Shown piece after piece: positions 25,880 through 38,259 of a DNA stretch of 64,000 nt. The DNA comes from Varroa destructor (lineage: Eukaryota > Arthropoda > Arachnida > Mesostigmata > Varroidae). The notes under the pieces are model-generated. The model worked only from the letters and a program-made list of their open reading frames with translations, was not told the origin of the DNA and ran no database searches. The position numbers and the translations under genes are program-made. The stretch is taken from NCBI RefSeq assembly GCF_002443255.2, contig NW_019211456.1, positions 22,189,061 through 22,253,060 on the forward strand, written 5' to 3'. The first letter of the stretch is position 1. Each line of letters starts with the position of its first letter.

Positions 25880-28680
25880 GGCGGACCCTGAAATGTAACA
25901 GACGTAGAGAGTACTTCGCTAACTCATGTGCTCCTCCAGGTTTCGAAGTAACACTATACGTCTTGCAGGGATCTCCCAAAAAGGCTTGCACTTAGTAGGT
26001 AATCGCTCCTTGCCCTATAGGGCCGCCAATAACAACGAAAAACTACTGCTTTTTGAGTTTTGTAGTAATTCCAGACCTGGTCCAAAAGACCGTCTGGCCA
26101 AATGTGTCCGGATACGACAGACGAATTCTTCATACCTTCTAAACAAGTATGTCCAGCATACAAAAAACAGCCTTGTATCGACCTTAATGAAGCTAACTGA
26201 TCTTATGCACTAGGCCATATGTGCAGATTCAGCGACTGGAGACTGGCTCGTCGTAGACAACAAGCGTACAGTAGATATGCCTGGCTATCCTTTTGTAAGT
26301 GATCTTGACTATTAAATTATTAGCGAGGAAACTCCTTACAAAAGTGTTTGTGTTGCGATGACTTGAGCCAGATAGATCTGATCTCACCTTCAGGATCGGG
26401 TAAATGACGACCACAGATGAGTGTTAATCCCTTTCGGTATACCTGGAAGGATTTCTCCGCCTCTATTCAAGACGATGCTGAAGCGAACGGCCCTGTTTTA
26501 AAACTAAACCATTTGGAACATTGTACGAAACACGCAAGATATATTTCAGTGAAATAAATTAGTGAATTTGAATCATCTGCCTTATAATTACCGATATTTT
26601 AATCCTGTTTGGTACGTTAATCACTATAAAGTTCGTACTTTTCAGTATCGATTCTCTATGTGATTTACAGAGACATGATGAGAGCTCACGATATACCATC
26701 CGGTTCCATCCAGAGACGCCCGTCTTTTTAAATTGTCTTCAACGATGGCGGTATGTTTCAGAGTATAGATATTGCTGCTTTATTTGCCGGTGCGGACGCG
26801 TGTGTGTTAGAAGAAACAAAGCAAACTTCGTCTACGAGTCCGTTAAAGAATTTGGATAATAGAAGAGGGGAAAATAGTCACGTTATTGGACAGTGATCTC
26901 GGGGCGCATCTGTTCTTAACTGGTACTAGTCAATTTGAATTGCTTCACGATGTTTACGACGGCTATTCGCTGAACGTGCTTTGATGACCCGTTGCAATTT
27001 ACCACTGTTCGTATTCGAAATTGTCATAAACATCTACGGCGGGCGGCCTGCGTAACTTTCTGCTTCTTTGTTTACATCAGTCCAAACTAGACTATTGCAA
27101 TTGATAAATACGTATGTTCGATTTACGGCAAGCTTCTATCATATAACTATAACCAGTTTCTTAGTGTTTTCGTATTTTGACCGTTGTCAATTGGTGAATG
27201 GCGATGAGATGAACAACCAGGCTAGTAGTAACGGTAACGGCTGTAAATGCTCACGACCTATTCGATTTTACAGATGTTTCTCAAAGCAAGCATTCTAATG
27301 TACGTATCGGCATTTCTTACTTTTGGCTGTATTCGTTCGCCTATCTCGAATCGACATGTTTCGGTAACAAGGGGTTCGTTGAACGTACCCCATTTTCAGA
27401 AATACCGAGGAATGGCGAAGTGAACGTCCGAGTTCTCGCTACTTGATATTTTCAATATTGATTAGTAGGGCATAAAATCAGTTCGATATGATTCGTATGT
27501 CAGCGAAAGCGATATATGAATCTGCAATAAGACGAAGTGATTTCCCTCTGGTAGTTTCCGAAGTAGTTCCCCTCTAAAGCAATACATTTTTTGTTTATAT
27601 TCTATCGATGCCTGTAAAATAGGATGTGTGCTGCCACTGCGTCGTTGATAACGCAACATTGTCACTAGCATAAGTTATCTTTATAATGCGACGGACGCCC
27701 TTCTAGAAGCGACCAACGTATTGTAAGTTTAAGCTAAACTAAGTTTATAGCACTACATGCATTATGGAGGCATTTAATGAGGCTTGTCTACCGTTGTTGC
27801 ACGCTTCATGCCAGTACTTACTTGTCAATTAGTCGTTTAAGAGTGAGTTCGAAGGACGGCAGTTTCCTCCGCCAGAATTTCGGATAATATGCGAATGCGA
27901 AAGTCGTGTGGCCCCTAAAACCAAACACAGAAATGATTTCAATGGGCCAACCGTTATGGGCGTAGTGGGTGTTTAAATAATTAACTCCTTTTATAGTCCT
28001 ATAATCGAAGTACTCACAAACTTCAGTAGTATGATACTTGAATAACTACACATGATCGAAGTTAATATATTTTAAAATTTATACCGGCGAATCTATTCCA
28101 ATTTTGAAGGCATGAGTCGTTCTAGGGATCAACATTAGTGACTCCTATCGATGACGTCGTTTTTGCCGTCATTGACATGTAGAAGTGATTTTGGTTAGAC
28201 GTGCTTAGTAAGGTTTCCGTTTTAAAATAAAACGCAGTTTGTGCTTTTCTGCCTGCCTACGATTGCTCAATGTTATGTAAGTTAGTAACAATTATAAATA
28301 TTATTACGGTGCTACTGTTCTGATACCTGTTGGTCTGATTGTAGATGGCGACGTCATGCGTCTTCTCCCATCGCGCGAGAGACCCATTTAGTTGCTGCAC
28401 AGCCTCGAACATCATTCCTCGCAGCGTCGAGTCTCCCAAAAACAAAATCTGGCAAAATCAACAAACAAGCCAAGTGATAACACCATATATCAGAGCCGTT
28501 AAAACAGACCAGCGAATCTATAAGTCGATCTTTTTTTCTTTTACCCTCAAGGGCTGTTCCAGGAGTCAGTGTGATTAGGGGTCGAAATACTGTACAGCCA
28601 CTCTGCTCAGTCTTCACGCGACTACATACTTGTGAAGTTGTGGGTACAAGAATCCGTGAAGTCTCAAAACACGGTTTCGG
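25880..28680. other. No gene recognised
   Basis: Short open frames only. The first few hundred bases may be the 3' tail of the retroelement. Nothing here carries a signal peptide, domain or promoter that I can defend. Confidence 0.5.
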
Positions 28681-28689
28681 CGTCATGTT

Positions 28690-29290
28690 AAGATCTGAAT
28701 AATCTTCTTACCGAAGGATTGTCAGGATGTTAAAAAAATGATGATCTGTGAAAGCTAAGTCTGGTGACCATGGTGAACGATAGAGATCCTCAAATCGAAG
28801 CCCCCGGTGCCTGCTACCCTGAATTTCGCGGCGGGACATTTAGCGTGTTCGTGTAATAGGAGCACTCTGTCTCTGTTGGTTAATTCTGGTGGCTCAACGC
28901 AAAACCTCCTCATCTTCTGCTCCGATCGTTGAGGGCGCACTTCAGCCGTAATAAGCGAACACGAGGCTATAGGCAATAAAGCATGCTGTAAATAAAGCAA
29001 AAAGACGCAATATCTTTTCGCAATTGTAAATTTGGTGTCAGGTGATTTCCTGCCGGTTAAATACCGATGTGACCGTGTGCAATTGTCGTAATTTTTTGTG
29101 ACAAATTCTAATTTAATACAAGAATGGATCGCGGTTGCAAAGTGAGCCGATAACAAGCAAGCGTCTACGTCTCTGTCGTGTGCACGGAGATCCTTCGCCG
29201 TGTACAAGCCGCGTACAAGGTTTACTGCGAGCTGTCGCCGTAGAGCTCGTATTGGCAAACGAGTTATTTGGTTTTCATAAATTTATTGCA
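28690..29290 (-). pseudogene. Decayed mariner-family transposase
   Basis: A 167-codon minus-strand frame (28755-29258) carries mariner transposase blocks: LITAEV then PELTNRDRVLLLHEHAK, matching the family pattern of an ITAEVY-type segment, an LVNRDGP-type segment and the HDNARPH-type catalytic block. Downstream, after a frameshift, SPWSPDLAFTDHHFF matches the YSPDLAPTDYHFF-type block that holds the third catalytic Asp. Upstream, YDN at about 29090 corresponds to the region after the first catalytic Asp, which is not preserved. The second catalytic Asp is Glu here. With frameshifts and lost catalytic residues it is inactive. Terminal inverted repeats were not found. Confidence 0.75.
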
Positions 29291-29299
29291 GCCCGACCG

Positions 29300-32200
29300 C
29301 TAAAATTCCAAGTGAATTGTCTCATACTCTAAAAAGTCCAAATGGATCTCTAAAACGTGTAGCGAAACGGTACACCGTTATAAAATGGCATCATCTCGAA
29401 ACGTGAGATTGAGACCAGTTACGTTTGACACCAAATGATTTGGCTTGAGACTTAAAATAATTTCGAAAAGTATTTTAATCAGATATCCGCTCGTGGGTGC
29501 ACTCATTATATATATATGTATATATATATATATATATATATAGATATATGGGTCAAATTGGGTGGTAGGATTATCGAATGTTTACTATAATAATGAATAC
29601 TACAAGAATAGATATTTTTACCGTGTTAAATATTCAATTTTTGAGTGAACAGCCAGCGCCATCAAACAAAAATAACAAATTAACGATCTCTTCCTGAGGA
29701 TAAAGTAGATATATGTTTTTGAATGAAAAAGGTTCGTGATAGTATATACTACATTTACTATTACACATGTATTTACAACTTTCATAAAAACGATTGCTTT
29801 TGTTTTTATGCTATACTTTCTAATGCTAACTATCTGTCAGAGACCGTGTCATAGTCCTTTAGATAACCTCTTCTTGTAAATCGTATGCAAACAAAGCAAA
29901 GTAAACAATTTAGGAGCTGTGTTGTTTTGAAAAGGACAAGATAAAATCTATTGCTCCAAACGGATCGAACGTAATTATTTAGCTTATCAGAAAAGCCATA
30001 GCTCTATCAGTTCAATGGAAATGCATAGGAATAGATCAACAATGGATTAACGAGATTATCGCCTAACAGTAACTGTGAATTAAAAAATATACAAAGCGAA
30101 ACACTAAATCTATAGAAAATCGGTTCGAGTGAAGAAGTGACACTATCTCTCTAAATTAATCCTCATCTTAAAAATGTATTTTTCCTAGTAAACGCAAAAA
30201 GGTTGGTATGTCTTATGCATACTTATGTATTATTTCGGTATGGGTAACGAGGAAGATGGCAGAGACCAGGGGCAACGTGAAGTTGCATTTATATTTGGTA
30301 ATATTGATATTTTACCTTTGTGTTGGACAAGCAGTGTTGTAGTACGACCCGCGGCGTAGCGACGTGCTGACAGTCAGGATATGCCCAACGGGCTTCATCC
30401 CACGCACACGATAACCCACCATCAGAGCAGCTTTGGCAGGGAATCAGCCAGCGAGCTGTAATTGTCAACGAATAAACAGAGATAATTGAAGGGTCAGCGG
30501 CAATATTATAGTTGTATATTCTGCCCGCCTAACACCTAGGGATAAAAATGCTGTGAAATACGTCTGTGTTAGCCAGAAAATTATCGATGCACTCGGTTAG
30601 AATAAAAATCGTTGAACAACTAAAGTTAAGCGTCGAGACTCATTGTTCTGTGACCACCTCGATGATTTTGTCAGTAGCCCTATTGGGAGTAGATGCGGGG
30701 GGTGGCTGCGTGCATGGAAAAAACCTAACAGTTCCATTATTGTGAGCCGATTGACTAAATGTGAGAGATAGATAAAAGGTCGATAATTTTTTTTTGGTGA
30801 AAGATTTTCAACGTAAGCACAATTTACAGTACATAGTAACTATTGAACAAACTGTGCAGTCTGAGGATGGACATCGCGACATACGCAAGATCGTGTATGC
30901 AATACGCACCGAAAAAGTTTTTTTCGGCTATCGAAAGTACCGATTTGCTTTTGTAGATAGCGGTTTTGTGTGGAGTACGTAGAAGCGTACTGATATGTCA
31001 CGTGCGTCTTCGTGAGTGCCCAATGGTAACGCGCTGGTCTGCTAAGCTTAAAAGCACGTTTTCTGAATGTTCTAAACTCTGGGGAACACTATTTATTGTA
31101 TGTAGGCAACGTATTATTGAAGCAAGTCGTATTGTTCGGTAGTCCTTTGGCCATTTGTAGCTTTAGATGCTACCAATGCTCAATATTTGTCAATACATGA
31201 CCATCGTTCGGAGACGTTACCGAAAGCATTCTTTGGCATCTGAGCTCACGTGTTGTGTAGAATACTGAATAGACAACTTAAGGTGTAATAATCACATAGG
31301 ATACGATAGGCCCAAGCCTTCTCTACTGCTAGCATTGGTCAAACCGGATTGTCTATGTAGGCAACTGATTTTGCAGCGTTTGTTGCCATGCCCTTTGCAT
31401 ATTATACTATCGTATTCATGTGCGGGACCTAGACAGACGACCCACGGCAGAGGTATCAGGGTACCACGGCACCACAAAACGGTTAGCAGGAATGGATGCC
31501 TTTGCTGAACGAACAACGCATTGTGTTTCTTATGCGATCTGATAAACCCCCTTTGCACCGAGGCTAGCAGTGATAATAGACCGACGATAAGAACTTTCGA
31601 TATTTGGGGAACAGGACGTAAGTGAACAGCCCCATTTGCTTTGATCTCTGTGCAGAATCGGCCAGCTTCATTTTTACGGTTGGCTGTATTGTCTACTGCC
31701 GAGCAACGCTAATGGCGGGGTGAACTGGAGTGGAACATCGGATAATCTGTAAGCTGTGCCGGTGGAAATGGTGGCACGTAAAGAGGCAGCAGAAGACGTG
31801 CCCGGATATACAGCTGTTGCCAGAAACAGGCCGTTAGTTGCACAGAACTGATACTGGGTATGACACTAATCAAACGAACGATTTCTAGCCATTGATCTGC
31901 TCCAATTGCCATTGCTCGTGAGTCGCCTCAAAAGAACTATGGCTGTTGACCATAGCTAACGATCATCACAAGTAATCCCCTATGTCCGTATGTGCTGCGA
32001 AGAATAAGCTGACCGAAAAATGTTCAGACATAGCGTAAAATTCCATTAGGATCACGTAGTTCACTGTACTGTGTATGAACGTGTTGCAGAAAAATTGTTT
32101 TTCCAATGATACTTCCTACACCCTAGAATTGAGAACGCATTTGAAAAACAGACCTCATAGGACAAGCTTATATAGTATAACAATAGAAGGTGACTTCTTT

Positions 32201-32730
32201 AGTCGCTGGCATAACGAGAAAAATTGTCCCTTGCAATAGCGTGGAAATAAAGCAAGCATAACGTAAATATAATAGATCGTGGTGTGTTTTTGTTTCTTGT
32301 TTTTGAATTCTTCTGTCTCCGCAATATTTCTATCGGCTGAAACATAGTAAGTCATCATGATGACCGGAAACTTCTACAATGATTGCTTACATCTGTACGC
32401 ATAAGCCATACGAACACGGTGAAGGAACTAAAACGATTGAACCTCAAAATAAAGCGTCGTAATATAAATTTCTCAAAGCAGAAAGGACGCACACGATCAA
32501 TCTGGTTGACAGTATTGCGAGTAGACGAGTATTCGGTATAGTCTAGCGTGATTAAAGCATCACAACTGGATCTGTTTGTGTTTCGATCTTAAGGAGTTTC
32601 AAGATATTACGGATCAATAAGCGTGCGCTTAGTTCACTTACTTAAAAAAGGACGTCAAAAACTCCATAGTGAAAATGAATCCGCTATTAGTAAAAGGTTT
32701 GAAAGCTCCGCTCACGAGGTAAATGATGAT
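29300..32730. other. No confident gene; (TA)n and a tRNA-like relic
   Basis: A (TA)n tract lies at about 29509-29542. A tRNA-Ser-like fragment is noted at about 31005-31085 under findings. The remaining open frames are short and without context. Confidence 0.5.
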
Positions 32731-32735
32731 ACCTA

Positions 32736-33322
32736 ATGAAAATTACACTTTCGGTATCCGTTTATCTCTGCCTGCTCGGTGGTACTCCTTTACAGTTGCC
32801 TCCGGGGCAGGGCTCAAGGCAGTCCCCGATACCAATGCCGAAATCGACAAATATTACATCCTGGCAAGCAGAGTGCCTAGAAATGTACATGGACAAGTGC
32901 TTTATTCGGCAACGGAAGGTACAGCGCAGCTGGTGGAAAAACTCTGCTGATTTTCGCACCGGATATTTAAGGCATATCTTTTGCCTTGTGAAGACCCAGT
33001 TCAATGAAAAAAAATGCGTCACGGATGTTTAACCTGCGCTCGGAATGATTGAAGAGACTGAAGTTTTTATAGCTTGCTTTACTTATGCTCAGTGTCAGAA
33101 ATGCGCGACAGATATCGTCGAGAAAATATATGGCAAGCAGGCCGTCAAATATGGCCAAATCGTGATCAAGATGGAGTTTAGCCAATGTCATGTGCGAAGG
33201 TTTTCAATTGAATCTAGTATGTCAAGAATATCTATAAATATCTTTGCCTGAGACCCACTCACCGCAGACGCAATAATAAATCTTTGGTAAGCAAACTGTT
33301 GGGCGCCTACGTTAAATTGTAG
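32736..33322 (+). pseudogene. psi-A: broken copy of the 14-Cys secreted family
   Basis: An ATG at 32736 opens a signal-peptide-like MKITLSVSVYLCLLGG. Family blocks then follow in order but in different frames. AVPDTNAEIDKY corresponds to the VPATEEEIDKY of gene 1. ECLEMYMDKC matches QCLENYLAQC. A VEKLC segment matches the sixth Cys region. YLRHIFCLVKTQ matches YLKYAPCLVKAQ. QKCATDIVEKIYGKQAV matches EKCVSDIVETHCGKEAV. The C-terminal NNKSLVSKLLGAY ends at a TAG (33320-33322). The start of the mature domain (CHLRE...) is missing. At least three frameshifts, a stop at 33028-33030 and lost cysteines rule out a working product. No TATA box was recognised upstream. Confidence 0.88.
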
Positions 33323-33329
33323 AAAAAGC

Positions 33330-35700
33330 AAGACTGCTGTCGAGAAACGATGAGATGAATTCGTTGGGCCTTAGCAGGTGTAGAAATATACCTTTTTGCT
33401 GATCAACTTAGGCTAAATTAGGGACGTCAAAACAATTTAAATCTGTCGTCATAAACGCCCACACTACCTTGCCATTACAAAAGCGTCCAACATAGGCGCT
33501 GTTAAATAACACACCATGCAAATTTTAAACACGTAAAGATTTATTATTGTGATAATGACTAGAAGATAAGGAAAAAAAATAAAATCGGACAGATTTCGGT
33601 GTATTTGAATTTCGATTGTCAATTTATTATAAAGAGAACATTGGATGCTAGTAATATCTAGCACAATTACTAACAGGTACCTGTGCGTCACGACGTATAA
33701 GACCTGTCTTATCATATTCTATTAAGAAGCGACAATTTCTTTGTCGATGCATATATAACTTCCGCGAAATTCAATTCAAACAAAATTAGCTTGCTAAGCG
33801 CCCGACGTCCGTCAGATCACAAGCATGCTTTCCGTAATGAACGTTCTGGGAGTAGACGCCACTTGTAAATTATAAGGTAAATATTTTCTTGTCTATCCCT
33901 GTGGTTGCCACGCATACGTTGATCAGTTTCATGGAACCTTAGATACGTATGTAAATAACCAGGAAATCGCTACTAAGGCGCCTTTTTTTTCAATTTAAAA
34001 TTTTTCACTATTCCCTTATCTGTTTATCGCTGATTTGATTCGGATATGAATATTTAAACTATTTTCCCCACTCGTCTGCGTTTGTCTATGACTCATCAGT
34101 ATCATGGGCTTCATCGTCATCAGTCACTTCTTTTACAACCGAATCTCAATGGAACCCTCGCTACCGCCGGCTATTGGTGGTTCGCGAGTCACAGAGACGG
34201 ATTATTTTGGCACAAGGTTTCCATTTCAATTACAAATTTCTCTTTACCAAGCCACCTCCATAGTAGTTATATGAATATATTCCGTACAACTAGCACCGTC
34301 CGTAGCACAGTAGTAGATACCGATAAATACAGCAGGTAAGATATGAGAAGGGCGGGTGGGTGGCTTGCTGCTAATATCATACGCGTTATTAACGGACTAA
34401 CCGCGGTAACACCGGTAGGCGCAGCACCCGCTAAGCACCCACAAGTCCTGCATGTACGTATGTATGTATGTATGCATGCATGCATTATTTTTATCGCAAG
34501 GAGCCTACCGTTAGAACGAGTGCATCAAATAGGCTTTAGCGGCTCGATCTTAATGCTGCCGATATCGAAGGCAAAGTCGGTTGAAGGAAACTATTCCTAA
34601 AATATAAACGACTGATTGCGTCGCACAGGGTCAAAGTCGGCCCCGGATATACTACTAGCCTGTTATCGATGTCCATATTATTTTTTAGTTAAAATTTTCT
34701 GGCCGGTGGTGGACGAGACGGCACATTTGTTAGCTCGTTAACCAGTTGATCTCTTTTATTACTAAAATAATCGAACGTTTTGCATGCGCGATAGTGATGG
34801 ACCACACATGGACGGCTAATCAATGCTCGTATAGCTCCTGGTTGAGTGCTCAAATGAGAAAATGGTAACGCAAACAGCGGGGATTGTGACGGCGGTAGAA
34901 TAAAATAAGATTTGAACAACCTCTAATGTTTGTACATTTATTTTTTTTTTTTTATATTTTCATCTATTATTATTATTTGCACATTTACTATTACGTAGCT
35001 AGATTTATGTATTTAACTTATTACCAAGATTATCTGCTAATGGTAAATGTTCATTCATTAAGTTGAGTAAGTTTGCCTAATTCAGTATATAACTTGGGAA
35101 TAATTTTTAATATAGCTTAATGACAATTATTTGAACTCTTCTGCGTCATTGTACGCCTCCATCCTTTCCTACGGCCAAATCGAAGGTAATTTATTTCTTT
35201 CATTCATTACTAGCAAATAAATAGAGACTACTTGTTACGTGTACTTATTCTTCCAACGTCATAAATCAGCTCTGGGCAATAATCGAGAACACATATATTT
35301 TGGCAATAGATACAGAAGGCTATAGAATTGACCCGACGGCCCAGTAACTCTCCATAAAAAATAAGGAGGGCATCATGTCCCACCTTCATCCGACCGCTCG
35401 TTCGATTGAGTGAAATATATGTTAATTTTTTCGTATTGTATGACAGCAAAATTTATCGTTAGAAATCCGTATTGGCCAGTCATTACAAGTTTGAGAAATG
35501 GCGGACGGGTACCTTCACGAGCGAAATGCATCACCTAGCTAGACTTTTATAATGTCGCAGACAGCTGATCAGGTTTTTGACTAAATTAAAGACTTGAACA
35601 GGTAGTGCTTAAACATTAAGAAGAATGTTATTAACTAGAGGCTTCGAAGCTTTCGTGATTTTCATCACAGTAATCCAAAATGTCAAGCATCGTTTTGTCT
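33330..35700. other. Spacer between psi-A and psi-B
   Basis: No gene recognised. An ATGT/ATGC tetranucleotide run lies at about 34455-34484. Poly-T stretches occur at about 34940-34955. Confidence 0.5.
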
Positions 35701-35704
35701 CGCT

Positions 35705-36275
35705 GGGATGAATTGCGATTTTGGGCATTGCTGCCGAAGCCCACTATAGGCGTCACCACCGCAAGCTTGAACTTTGCGCAACTGTTTAAACTAGTGTACT
35801 AATTACGCTGCCTTCTATAGACTTCGAGATCGAAAAACGTTGTAATAACGCCAGACAAATCAAGGCTGCGTGGAGTTTTTCTTTTCCAACTAATGTAGCA
35901 CACCGGTCCAGCGGAAGACGACAGGCTTAGTTACTAAACACCCAGAGAAGTAGATCTTTGACATATGCAGGGTGGACGGCACAGTCGGCAAGGAATACCG
36001 CAAGCAGGCTCCGTGCCCTGGCGAAGTTCAGGCCCACGACGTGTACACGACGTTTGCAGTAGCTCGAGGATGCGACTTTCAGTCGCGTCGTGTACTTGTG
36101 GTCGTTATCAGTTTCGTATTTCGGATATTATCGAGTCGAAGTGTGGCAGGGAGAGAGTGCTAGTCTTCATGTGCGTAACGTTGGAATATTGTTGAAAACT
36201 ATTTGCACCGTATCTCAAGCTAACTCTACCCTGGCCGGCGTTTCGAAGTCCATTATCAGTTGTTTTTTTCCCCAC
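35705..36275 (+). pseudogene. psi-B: heavily decayed copy of the 14-Cys secreted family
   Basis: No single frame is open, but family blocks occur in the right order and spacing. IAILGIAAEA followed by RRHHRKLELC (second Cys at 35775) matches the signal peptide end and CHLRELDLC, with the first Cys changed to Arg. FEIEKRC (Cys at 35841) matches EEIDKYC. KEYRKQAPC (Cys at 36014) matches the YLKYAPC block. ASCTCGRYQ with SDIIESKCG (Cys at 36091 and 36142) matches the ACCxYxRY and SDIVETHCG blocks, with the first of the paired cysteines changed to Ser. AGVSKSIIS at about 36231-36260 matches the tail. Frameshifts and stops between blocks make it non-functional. Confidence 0.8.
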
Positions 36276-37436
36276 TTACCTGGATTGATCAGAATTACTA
36301 AATCAGATCTACATAGGTAATAACATTGAACAAGCTGCAATTTATTACCGAATTTCGTTGTCTATGTGCTTTATATATGTGCTGAGCTCTTTCGTCTTTA
36401 AAATTAAGCTATTATAATTTTTATGCAAGGTACGATGCTATGCTAGAGTATGAACTATATCCAATCTGCATTAAATAGGCGACATAATCTTATTCCGAGA
36501 CAAAATTAGCTTCTCTCAAATGGCGAAGTATGCTTTGAACTCCACTTGACGACGAAGACGAATATTCAATTTAGATGATTTCCTTATTCTGCTATTTCTA
36601 TATTGAATTTATTAGAGGTAAGTTTGATACAACTTAAAAAGCTCAAGTTGGGATTACAATTTTAAACCGGCCATTTTGTGCATCTATTTTCTCCTAATCG
36701 AAAAACTGGAGTGGTAAACGCTCATTCATTCGATATCAATTTAATACTCGTATAATTTCATATAATAGACACATGTATTCCACTGCTTCATGCAGTTGAT
36801 TAGGCAAATGTAGGCTAGTCCTGACAAGCGAGATAGAGATATTATAATCACTGTTAATAGCAAGGTGCCGATCGTTTTTTACAAGGCAAGCACGTTGAGG
36901 TTGAGGGTGAGGAAGCATTGAGGTTGATTTGTACCTCACATTGAATCTCGCTTAAGTAGGCATAGGGATGCTGGGTCACGGATCAAAACCATGTTACGTA
37001 CTACGATCGCAAACTACAGTAGCAATACATTTCTTTCCCGTGATCGATGAGAATCCAACGAGGATCCAGCGTACTAGTGTCTAATATACGTATAGGTAAC
37101 CGCAAGATGATTTGACAGTTCTGGTTGGGAAAGACAGAGGTGATGCTGCGGTTTGGAGCATTTTTGCTGTTACTTGTTTGTCGACAAGGCTGCCTACCAC
37201 CGTCGCCACCGCTGGCAGCTGCCAGCCGGTCGTATCGTTGACGGAGGAAACGTTTGATATATAATTAAAATGCCGTGACAGCCAATACATCAACAACATC
37301 TTTTTCTACTGAGGAAGAGATTTCGTTACATCGGCGGTCTGACTGTGTGTGACGGAAATTCGAGGATGAGCGCGCCTATGCAGATAGACGCTGCTGATGA
37401 CGATTATCCAGCGACGAGAGCGACGATCTAGTCGAC

Positions 37437-37443
37437 TATAAGA
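37437..37443 (+). promoter_or_regulatory. TATA box of gene 1
   Basis: TATAAGA lies 71 bases upstream of the gene 1 ATG, and a TTCAGCT initiator-like sequence sits at 37472-37478. The short distance leaves no room for an intron in the 5'UTR. Confidence 0.6.
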
Positions 37444-37507
37444 ACCCGTCCGAGTTGCGAGAATCGGCATGTTCAGCTGAAGTTTGACAAACAAAACCGA
37501 AAGCAAC

Positions 37508-38188
37508 ATGAAGTCAACTTTCTTTTCGCTTGCCGTTGCGCTTGCTCTCTTTACTGGCAAAGTGTATACTGCCGATAAATGCCACTTGCGTGAAGTCGAT
37601 CTGTGCGCTGTACCCATTGCTAGTACTAATAAAGTCCCGGCGACAGAGGAGGAAATCGACAAATACTGCGCCATAGCTACCGAAGCTAAGCAATGCCTTG
37701 AGAACTACCTAGCCCAGTGTTCTACGCCGATCCAGAGGGAGGTCTACGCCTGGGCTACCAAGGACCCACTGAAGAACACTGCTGACTTCTGCGAGAAGGG
37801 CAGCACCCAGCGCAACGACTATCTTAAATATGCCCCATGCCTTGTCAAGGCCCAATCCGAGGGCAAACAGTGTACTGATGATATCCATGCTGCTTTAGAG
37901 AAACTTGAGACTGCCACATTCGCCGACCGTATCCCCACTGCGTGCTGCATTTACCATCGTTACGAGAAGTGCGTGTCGGATATCGTCGAGACTCATTGTG
38001 GCAAGGAGGCTGTCACGCTTGCCACAGAGATTGTCCAGCGTCACGCGGGCGTGTCTCCTCAAATAATATGCCATGGATTCGATGGTAGCTCGGATCAATG
38101 CAAAAACCTTCTTCCACCGCCTGGCACCAAGGCTTCGGGTAACGCAAAGTCACTGCTCGGTCGTCTCTTCTCTCTTTACGTTTCGTAG
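37508..38188 (+). CDS. Gene 1: secreted 14-cysteine protein, 226 residues
   Basis: I do not recognise a named family; function unknown. The frame extends eight codons upstream on a TTG, but the ATG at 37508 is chosen because it starts a standard signal peptide (MKSTFFSLAVALALFTGKVYT, cleavage before about residue 22). The mature protein begins ADKCHLREVDLC and holds 14 cysteines, an even number suited to seven disulfides: Cys25, Cys33, two around 48-56, a C-STPIQRE block, FCEKG, YAPCLVKAQ, a paired Cys in ACCIYHRYEKC, ETHCGKEAV and two near the end. The C-terminus reads LLPPPGTKASGN then an amphipathic KSLLGRLFSLY. No membrane anchor follows, so it should be soluble and extracellular. Single coding exon. 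The paralogues gene 2 and gene 3 share every framework cysteine. It resembles arthropod haemolymph or salivary secreted proteins only in general style. Confidence 0.9.
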   Translation: MKSTFFSLAVALALFTGKVYTADKCHLREVDLCAVPIASTNKVPATEEEIDKYCAIATEAKQCLENYLAQCSTPIQREVYAWATKDPLKNTADFCEKGSTQRNDYLKYAPCLVKAQSEGKQCTDDIHAALEKLETATFADRIPTACCIYHRYEKCVSDIVETHCGKEAVTLATEIVQRHAGVSPQIICHGFDGSSDQCKNLLPPPGTKASGNAKSLLGRLFSLYVS

Positions 38189-38224
38189 ACGTTACGCTAA
38201 GCGTTTGGACGGATTATCGACAAA

Positions 38225-38230
38225 AATAAA
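38225..38230 (+). terminator. Polyadenylation signal of gene 1 (proximal)
   Basis: AATAAA 37 bases after the stop codon. A second AATAAA at 38446-38451 could be a distal site. Confidence 0.55.
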
Positions 38231-38259
38231 CCTGCTGCTGAGTCCGGACACGTGAAATG

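Noticed and set aside
28755..29258. 167-codon minus-strand frame as a host gene
   Set aside because: Its motifs and their order match mariner transposase, and catalytic residues and frame are broken.
37306..37674. 122-codon minus-strand frame overlapping gene 1
   Set aside because: Antisense shadow of gene 1 and its promoter; no start context or signal peptide. The same applies to the antisense frames over genes 2 and 3.
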